Assembly: GCA_028290325.1 (NCBI GenBank)
Contig: JAQGJY010000134.1
Coordinates: forward strand, 1-12,160
Source of the DNA: Tardiphaga sp.
GTDB taxonomy: Bacteria > Pseudomonadota > Alphaproteobacteria > Rhizobiales > Xanthobacteraceae
DNA length: 12,160 bases
Direction: 5' to 3'
Shown here: one piece after another, positions 7,372 through 12,160 of the stretch
Position numbering within the stretch: position 1 is the first letter of the stretch
Layout: every line of letters begins with the position of its first letter
Notes under the pieces: generated by a model
What the model was told of the DNA's origin: nothing
Seen by the model: only the letters and a program-made list of their open reading frames with translations
The model's database searches: none
Translations under genes and position numbers: made by a program

Positions 7372-9461
7372 GATGCCTTATTCTGCTCGATTTGTTGCAA
7401 CGCGGCCTCCAGCACCTTTTCGGGCGTGAAGCCGAATTTGGTCAGCAAGTCCTTCAGCGGTGCCGAGGAACCGAAAGTGTGCATCCCGATGATCGCGCCG
7501 TCCAGTCCGGCGTAGCGGTCCCAGCCGATCACCGAGCCCTGTTCGACCGTGACGCGCGCGCGAATATGCGGCGGCAGCACGCCGTCGCGATAGGCTCTGT
7601 CCTGCTTTTCGAACAATTCCCAACTGGGCATGCTGACAACGCGCGACACGACGCCGCGCTGCTTCAAGGCCTCATAGGTCTGCACGCAGAGCTGCACCTC
7701 GCTGCCGGTGCCGATCAGGATCACCTGCGGCTCGCCGTCATCCGCGCCGGCGAGCACATAGGCACCACGCGCCAGCCCCTCGGCTTTGGCATAGACGGTC
7801 CGATCGACAATCGGCAGCGGTTGCCGGCTCAACACCAGACAGGCCGGCTGATTCTTCAGCTGCATCATGACGCGATAGGCTTCGCGCACCTCGTTGGCAT
7901 CGGACGGGCGAAACACCAGCATGCCGGGAATGCCGCGCAGGCTCAACAACTGCTCGACCGGCTGATGCGTCGGGCCGTCTTCGCCGACGCCGATCGAGTC
8001 GTGCGTGAAGACATGGAAAATCGGCAGGTCCATCAAGGCGGCGAGCCGGATCGGCGGTTTCATATAGTCGCTGAAGATGAGAAACGTCGAGCCGTAGGCG
8101 CGCAGGTGGCACAGCCCCATGCCGTTGACGATCGAGCCCATCGCATGTTCGCGCACGCCGAAATGCATGTTGCGTCCGCCAGGCGTGGCTTTTTCCAGCG
8201 TGCCGGCGTTGTCGAAGGTCAGTTTCGTCTTCGTCGAGGGCGCCAGATCGGCCGCGCCGCCGATCAGCCACGGCACGTTCTTCGCGATGGCGTTGAGCAC
8301 CTTGCCGGAGGCTTCTCGCGTCGCGATGCCTTTTGCATCGGCCGCGAAATCCGGCAAATCCTTGTCCCAACCGTCCGGCAACTGGTGCTTGAGATTGCGA
8401 GTGATCTCCTCGGCGGATTGGGCATGCGCGTCGCCGTAAGCCTGGAATGATGTCTCCCAGGCTTTGCGAAGCTTCATGCCCCGCTTGCCGATCCCTTTGG
8501 CGAATTGCTCGGTCACCCCATCAGGCACGAGAAATTGCGCGCCTTCCGGCCAGCCATAGAACTTTTTGGCCTTGCGGATTTCCTCGTCACCCATCGCGTC
8601 GCTATGCGCGGCTGATGTGTTCTGGATATCCGGCGCGCCGTAGCCGATGATGCTGTCGACGATGATCAGCGTCGGCCTGTCAGTGGTGCGCTTGAAGGTT
8701 TTCAGCGCCTTGGCGACGGCCTTGCGATCGTTGGCGTCGGCGACGCGCACGACGTTCCAGTGATAGCCCTTGAAGCGCGACGCCACGTCTTCGCTGAATG
8801 CCAGTTCGGTATGGCCTTCGATGGTGATCGTGTTGTTATCGTAGATCCAGCACAGATTACTCAGGCCGAGATGGCCGGCGATCGACGCGGCCTCGCTGGC
8901 GACGCCTTCCATGATGTCGCCGTCGCTCGCGATGACATAGACGTCGAAGTCGAACAGGGTGTGATCGGGCTTGTTGTAGCGCGCGCCGAGCCAGCGTGAC
9001 GCGATCGCCATGCCGACGCTGTTGCCGCAGCCTTGCCCGAGCGGGCCGGTGGTGGTTTCGACGCCGGTGGTGAAGCCGTATTCCGGATGGCCCGGCGTCA
9101 CGCTGTCGATCTGGCGGAAGTTCTCGATGTCTTTCAGCGAGACGGCGGCTTCGTTCGTCACCTGTCCGTCACGCAGGCGCTTGACGCCACTGAGATGGAT
9201 CAGCGAATACAGCAGCAGCGACGCATGCCCGGCGGATAGAACGAAGCGATCACGATTTGGCCAGAGCGGCTCGGCGGGGTCGTAACGCAAAAATTCCTGC
9301 CACAGCGTATAGGCGACGGGGGCCAACGCCATCGGCGTGCCGGAATGGCCTGAATTGGCCTTCTGCACGGCATCCATCGCCAGCGTGCGGATCGTGTTGA
9401 CGGCGGTTTCGTCGATGTCGGGGGAAGTCGTCGCGGGCGTTGCGGTCGTGCTTGTCGTCAT
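7368..9461 (-). CDS. tkt: Transketolase
   Basis: A thiamine-diphosphate enzyme that transfers two-carbon ketol units among pentose, heptose, tetrose and hexose phosphates. The protein has 697 residues from the chosen ATG, with a Thr/Ala-rich N-terminal tail of about 17 residues before the conserved core. Visible signatures are NSGHSGTPMA at 36-45, TTGPLGQG at 137-144, the metal/ThDP segment SDGDIMEG at 179-186 with D180 and its partner N210 in YDNN, FGVREHAM at 434-441 with the cofactor-activating E438, and DSIGVGEDGPTHQP at 488-501. An in-frame TTG at 9494 would add 11 residues; the ATG at 9461 is preferred, with GGGA 9 nt upstream. It heads the operon after a 102-nt spacer. The EDGPTHQP signature makes 1-deoxyxylulose-5-phosphate synthase unlikely. 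Confidence 0.96.
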   Translation of the reverse strand: MTTSTTATPATTSPDIDETAVNTIRTLAMDAVQKANSGHSGTPMALAPVAYTLWQEFLRYDPAEPLWPNRDRFVLSAGHASLLLYSLIHLSGVKRLRDGQVTNEAAVSLKDIENFRQIDSVTPGHPEYGFTTGVETTTGPLGQGCGNSVGMAIASRWLGARYNKPDHTLFDFDVYVIASDGDIMEGVASEAASIAGHLGLSNLCWIYDNNTITIEGHTELAFSEDVASRFKGYHWNVVRVADANDRKAVAKALKTFKRTTDRPTLIIVDSIIGYGAPDIQNTSAAHSDAMGDEEIRKAKKFYGWPEGAQFLVPDGVTEQFAKGIGKRGMKLRKAWETSFQAYGDAHAQSAEEITRNLKHQLPDGWDKDLPDFAADAKGIATREASGKVLNAIAKNVPWLIGGAADLAPSTKTKLTFDNAGTLEKATPGGRNMHFGVREHAMGSIVNGMGLCHLRAYGSTFLIFSDYMKPPIRLAALMDLPIFHVFTHDSIGVGEDGPTHQPVEQLLSLRGIPGMLVFRPSDANEVREAYRVMMQLKNQPACLVLSRQPLPIVDRTVYAKAEGLARGAYVLAGADDGEPQVILIGTGSEVQLCVQTYEALKQRGVVSRVVSMPSWELFEKQDRAYRDGVLPPHIRARVTVEQGSVIGWDRYAGLDGAIIGMHTFGSSAPLKDLLTKFGFTPEKVLEAALQQIEQNKAS

Positions 9462-9563
9462 CAGATCATGTCCCGTGGGGTTTGGGGAACCCAATGGTCA
9501 AGACGCCTCACATGCGGATCGGTTCCCGTCCTCGCGGCTTGGTGAACGGCCGCCCGTGCAAGC
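9462..9563 (-). other. 102-nt leader region of the tkt operon
   Basis: This spacer should contain or follow the promoter of the pentose phosphate operon, unless tkt is read through from the gene upstream. I see TTGACC (plus-strand positions 9496-9501), which resembles a -35 box, but no acceptable -10 at 16-18 nt from it. A small inverted repeat, GGGTT-N5-AACCC at 9478-9492, lies just before the weak GGGA ribosome site at 9471-9474. There is no hairpin with a U tract that would end transcription of the preceding gene. The promoter is therefore unassigned. Confidence 0.3.
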
Positions 9564-10211
9564 CTATAAATCCGCGGCAGCGAGATCGAACATCAAACGA
9601 TAAGTGCCTGATGACACGACAGTCGCGTCGTTCAGCACGCCGGAGAAATGGGACGGCGTCAAGCTCGCCACGGCGTCAATCGAGGTGCCCTCGATGAGAA
9701 TGAACCAGTCGCTGGCGCCGCTGTCATCCGCCGGATTTGTCAGCGAACGCGACAGCGACGGATCGCCTTCCAGCAACGAAATGCCGATGACGCCGTCGTG
9801 CAGTTCGGGATCGAATCGCGACGCAAGTCTATCCCGCAAGTCGGTCGTGGCGCCGCGCAGACGGACCAAACCCAATGCCGCGCCGCGACCCCGGCCGCGA
9901 CTGATCGTGATGCGGGCGACCGAGCGAATCATGTTCTGAAATCGCGCGATGTTCGCCTTTGACCATGGCGTCTGATTGGCAAGCGCCGCGCGATAGGCGG
10001 GGCTGTCCAGCACCTCGAAGGTTTTCGTCGAATAGAGGCTCAGATAGCGCGGAGCGGCGTCGTGCGCCATGTAACGCCGGGCCTCGACGAAACCAGGAAT
10101 CGCGACGCGCTCGGCGAGGTGCTCCCGATCATACCAGCGGTTGAAGTCGAGCTCATGAGCGGGATCGACGTCCATTGAGGTCAACAACATCCCTTTGGCG
10201 GGAATCGGCAT
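9564..10211 (-). CDS. Unassigned protein with two probable ferredoxin-like (dimeric alpha/beta-barrel) domains
   Basis: I do not recognise a specific function. The 215-residue protein has no signal peptide or membrane segment and is probably cytosolic. The first half (about 1-105) has the pattern of small stand-alone dimeric alpha/beta-barrel proteins (EthD- or DUF4286-like): FNRWYDREHL at 23-32, IPGFVEARRY at 38-47, and PRYLSLY (54-60) followed by SPAYRAAL at 70-77. A basic RGRGRG linker follows. The second half (about 113-215) again alternates predicted strands and helices (AALGLVRLRG, GVIGISLLEG, DWFILIEG), suggesting a diverged second copy, so one chain might form the barrel on its own. 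The ATG at 10211 has a strong AAGGGG 7 nt upstream; an alternative ATG at 10241 would add 10 residues and begin inside an inverted repeat. Related folds include oxygenases, isomerases and heme-binding proteins, so the chemistry stays open. Confidence 0.75.
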   Translation of the reverse strand: MPIPAKGMLLTSMDVDPAHELDFNRWYDREHLAERVAIPGFVEARRYMAHDAAPRYLSLYSTKTFEVLDSPAYRAALANQTPWSKANIARFQNMIRSVARITISRGRGRGAALGLVRLRGATTDLRDRLASRFDPELHDGVIGISLLEGDPSLSRSLTNPADDSGASDWFILIEGTSIDAVASLTPSHFSGVLNDATVVSSGTYRLMFDLAAADL

Positions 10212-10218
10212 GTTCAGG

Positions 10219-10224
10219 CCCCTT
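10219..10224 (-). promoter_or_regulatory. Ribosome binding site deciding the start at 10211
   Basis: The minus strand reads AAGGGG here, 7 nt before the ATG at 10211. This favours the shorter 215-residue form of the downstream protein. The rival ATG at 10241 has only a GGAG spaced 4 nt away, and that GGAG lies within the loop of the inverted repeat. Confidence 0.6.
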
Positions 10225-10236
10225 CGGTCATTGCCA

Positions 10237-10266
10237 GTCATAGGTCTCCGTTCGAGGACCTATGAC
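10237..10266. repeat. Perfect 10+10 bp inverted repeat, candidate operator
   Basis: The arms are GTCATAGGTC at 10237-10246 and its exact reverse complement GACCTATGAC at 10257-10266, separated by 10 nt. Arm centres are 20 bp apart, about two helical turns, as for a dimeric DNA-binding protein on one face. It ends 26 bp before the preferred ATG at 10211 and abuts a possible -10 element, which is where a repressor site would sit. As RNA it would form a 10-bp stem, but neither strand has a following U tract, so it is not a classical terminator. The repeat is certain; its role is inferred. Confidence 0.6.
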
Positions 10267-10295
10267 GATAAAGCAATTCGGTCTACGTGAGGCAA
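10267..10295 (-). promoter_or_regulatory. Weak candidate sigma70-type promoter
   Basis: On the minus strand TTGCCT (10295-10290, 4 of 6 to consensus) and TTTATC (10272-10267, 3 of 6) are 17 nt apart. A transcript starting about 7 nt further on would begin inside the inverted repeat. The boxes are poor matches; the spacing and the adjoining repeat are what make it worth recording. Confidence 0.25.
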
Positions 10296-10369
10296 CAAGT
10301 AAGACCGGATTGCGTCGCCCGGTGCAACTCGGCAGGCGGCCGATGTCGCGTCAGCTCGCAATGATGGGC

Positions 10370-11344
10370 CTATGTCCGCCGCGACGCCATATCCGCGATA
10401 CCCTTCATCACGGCATCGCGCACGCCGGGATCATACAGCGAATGCCCCGCGCCTTCGACGATGCGGATCACGGCATTGCCCCACGCCGCCGCCAGCGCAT
10501 GCGACGTCGCGGGCGGGCAGAGCAGGTCGTAGCGCCCCTGCACGATGATGCCTGGAACGGCCTTGAGCAGGCAGGCATCCTGCATCAGCTGGTCCGGTCG
10601 CAAGAAACAGGCATTGCTAAAGTAATGGGCTTCCATGAACGGCGACGACGGCAACGGCCGTGATCCGGTGAGCGACGCGAGATCGAGCCGCGTCCTGCTT
10701 GGCGTCTGCACCGACAGGATACTTTCGGTGTCGCCCCAGGCCCGCGCGAACGGCGCGCTGATCGTCGGGTCCGGATCGAGAATGCGTTTGTAATAGGCTG
10801 CCAGCGGCGCGGCGCGTTCGTCGCGCGGCAATTGATTGAGGAAGTCCTGATAGAGGCCGGGATGGATGCGCGGCAAGTTGACGAGAAACGCGCCGTCCAG
10901 TTCAGCCGACGTGCCGAGAAACGTCGCGCGCAACACCAGACCGGTCACCCGATCCGGATGCGCCTGCGCATAGGCCAGCGCCAGCGTCGTGCCCCACGAG
11001 CCGCCGACCACCATCCATCGATCGAACCCAAAATGCAGGCGGATTGTTTCCAGATCGGCAACGAGATGTTGCGTCGTATTGGCTTCGCGCGACCCTTTCG
11101 GTGTGCTGCGGCCCGCGCCGCGCTGGTCGAACAAGACGGCGTGGAAACGTTCCGGATCGAACAACCGCCGATGATCCGGCTGACAGCCGCTGCCGGGCCC
11201 GCCGTGCAGGTAGACTGCTGGAATCCCGCCGGTGCGGCCGTTGCTCTCGACGTAAAGCTGATGGCCGTCGCCGACAGCCAGCATCGTCGATGTCAAAGGC
11301 GATAGTCCGTCGCCGCGTCGTCCGGCTTCGGCGTCAGGTGGCAT
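10370..11344 (-). CDS. pip: Prolyl aminopeptidase-like serine peptidase (S33 alpha/beta hydrolase)
   Basis: Cleaves N-terminal proline from peptides in characterised relatives, in the cytoplasm; no signal peptide is seen. With the ATG at 11344 it has 324 residues, close to the 310-320 usual for the family. The start is backed by AGGAG 7 nt upstream (minus strand, over 11352-11356); an in-frame start at 11482 would run 149 nt into pqqE. Family motifs are MLAVGDGHQLYVE at 21-33, oxyanion-loop HGGPGSG at 47-53, DQRGAGRS at 73-80, nucleophile S116 in GGSWGTT, acid D273 in GRYDLLCPP and H301 in EGAGHS. All three catalytic residues are present. The 11-nt overlap with pqqE points to co-expression with PQQ synthesis, where peptidases are needed to release the cross-linked Glu-Tyr from PqqA; a part in that step is inference. 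A housekeeping role in proline salvage is the plain alternative. Confidence 0.88.
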   Translation of the reverse strand: MPPDAEAGRRGDGLSPLTSTMLAVGDGHQLYVESNGRTGGIPAVYLHGGPGSGCQPDHRRLFDPERFHAVLFDQRGAGRSTPKGSREANTTQHLVADLETIRLHFGFDRWMVVGGSWGTTLALAYAQAHPDRVTGLVLRATFLGTSAELDGAFLVNLPRIHPGLYQDFLNQLPRDERAAPLAAYYKRILDPDPTISAPFARAWGDTESILSVQTPSRTRLDLASLTGSRPLPSSPFMEAHYFSNACFLRPDQLMQDACLLKAVPGIIVQGRYDLLCPPATSHALAAAWGNAVIRIVEGAGHSLYDPGVRDAVMKGIADMASRRT

Positions 11345-12160
11345 CCTCGGACTCCTGCGTGCCGCCTGAGAAATTGCGATAGATGAAACGCGTCGTCGCG
11401 CTTTCGGAATCCCGCGTGGCGAGCTTGAAGATCGCGTCATGCAGCGGCGACAGCGTGCAGGCGGGATCGGTATTCCCCGCATCGCCGGTCAGCGCGAATG
11501 CCTGGCAGCGGCAACCGCCGAAATCGACCTCCTTGAATTCGCAACTCGCGCATGGCTCCGGCATCCAGCCGGTGCCGCGATATTTGTTGAAGGCGTCGGA
11601 GTTTTGCCAGATCGATGCGATCGACCGGTTCGAGCGAACCGATTCGAAATCGAGGCCGGTGATGGTTTCCGCGGCGTGACAGGGCAGCACTTTGCCGGTC
11701 GGTGAAATGTTGAAGAACTGCCGCCCCCAGCCGCCCATGCATTTTTTCGGTCGCAGCGCGTAGTAGTCCGGCACGACGTAATCGATTTCAAGCGTGCCCT
11801 TGAGCCGGACGCGCGCGTCCTCGACGATGCGGCTGCTCGTCTCGATCTGCGCCAGCGTCGGCATCAGAGCGGCGCGATTTTTCAAAGCCCAGCCGTAGTA
11901 TTGAACATTAGCGACTTCTAATCGGTCGGCGTCGAGATCAACCGCCATCGTGATGATATCGTCGAGCTGGTGCAGGTTCTGCCGGTGCATCACGGCATGG
12001 ACGGTCAGCGGCAGATCAAGTTCGCGGGTCCAGCGCGCGACCTCGATCTTCTTCATGTGCGCGTTCTTGAAGCCGGCGACGCGGTCGGCGACGTCAGGCT
12101 CGTTGCCCTGAAAGCTGATCTGCACATGGCACAATCCGGCGTCGGCCAGAGCCGCAAGTT
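11334..12160 (-). CDS. pqqE: PQQ biosynthesis radical SAM/SPASM enzyme PqqE, N-terminus cut by window edge
   Basis: PqqE, with the chaperone PqqD, forms the carbon-carbon bond between the conserved glutamate and tyrosine of the peptide PqqA, an early step in making pyrroloquinoline quinone. The frame is open to the right edge; 274 residues are visible. The family usually has about 370-385, so roughly 100 residues, including the radical-SAM CxxxCxxC site, lie outside. Visible are the barrel segment HVQISFQG, NVQYYGWALKNR, and the SPASM region with auxiliary-cluster cysteines in KCMGGWGRQFFN, KVLPCHAAET, EPCASCEF, FGGCRCQAF and DPACTLSP. The remaining pqq genes (A-D) would be expected upstream, beyond the window. 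The stop codon lies inside the start region of the downstream peptidase gene. Confidence 0.95.
   Translation of the reverse strand, partial: LAALADAGLCHVQISFQGNEPDVADRVAGFKNAHMKKIEVARWTRELDLPLTVHAVMHRQNLHQLDDIITMAVDLDADRLEVANVQYYGWALKNRAALMPTLAQIETSSRIVEDARVRLKGTLEIDYVVPDYYALRPKKCMGGWGRQFFNISPTGKVLPCHAAETITGLDFESVRSNRSIASIWQNSDAFNKYRGTGWMPEPCASCEFKEVDFGGCRCQAFALTGDAGNTDPACTLSPLHDAIFKLATRDSESATTRFIYRNFSGGTQESEDAT

Noticed and set aside
7392..8450. Long plus-strand reading frame (352 codons) opposite tkt
   Set aside because: It lies wholly antisense to conserved transketolase sequence, and its His/Arg/Asp-rich translation resembles no family. Long antisense frames are expected in high-GC genes.
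9478..9492. GGGTT-N5-AACCC repeat before tkt, considered as a regulator site
   Set aside because: Five-bp arms in a GC-rich leader are weak evidence, no promoter boxes could be placed around it, and it matches no site I know.
10329..10343. Small inverted repeat TCGGC-N5-GCCGA after the peptidase gene, considered as a terminator
   Set aside because: Only a 5-bp stem, and no U tract follows on either strand. Such short GC hairpins are common by chance here.
10262..10663. Plus-strand frame of 133 codons starting in the right arm of the inverted repeat
   Set aside because: Its ATG arises from the symmetry of the repeat, most of it is antisense to the end of the peptidase gene, and the product is arginine-rich with no recognisable pattern.

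Overview
The window is a dense stretch of central-carbon metabolism with every recognisable gene on the minus strand. It reads from position 12160 down to 1. The high G+C, the bifunctional transaldolase/glucose-6-phosphate isomerase, the short-form 6-phosphogluconate dehydrogenase and the nearby PQQ genes suggest an alphaproteobacterium, most likely Hyphomicrobiales (a Bradyrhizobium-, Afipia- or Beijerinckia-like lineage). This placement comes from recalled gene order and protein style, not from a search. I see no RNA genes, mobile elements, CRISPR arrays or origin.

Right end (about 12160-10370): the C-terminal three quarters of PqqE, the radical-SAM/SPASM enzyme of PQQ synthesis, runs off the right edge. 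It is followed, with an 11-nt overlap, by an S33 prolyl aminopeptidase-like hydrolase. The two look like the end of a pqq operon.

Middle (10369-9462): a 158-nt spacer carries a perfect 10+10 bp inverted repeat. It lies just upstream of an unassigned gene whose product looks like two ferredoxin-like (dimeric alpha/beta-barrel) domains in tandem. A 102-nt spacer then leads to the large operon.

Left three quarters (9461-1): a seven-gene operon of tkt, tal-pgi fusion, gnd, zwf, pgl, gntK and a HAD-IIB phosphatase cut by the left edge. Junctions are 4-nt stop/start overlaps, an 11-nt overlap or gaps of 4-12 nt, so one transcript with translational coupling is likely. The encoded set performs the oxidative pentose phosphate pathway (Zwf, Pgl, Gnd). 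It also provides transketolase, transaldolase and the isomerase that returns fructose-6-phosphate to glucose-6-phosphate, so carbon could cycle. Gluconokinase brings in gluconate at the 6-phosphogluconate level. Ribulose-5-phosphate epimerase and ribose-5-phosphate isomerase are not in the window.

The PQQ genes and gluconokinase may be functionally linked: PQQ-dependent glucose dehydrogenase makes gluconate in the periplasm, and GntK and Gnd would consume it. This is inference; no such dehydrogenase is in the window. I found no clearly new system. The most interesting points are the pqqE-peptidase coupling, the operator-like inverted repeat with its unassigned gene, and sequence variants in Zwf and Gnd that bear on substrate and cofactor binding.
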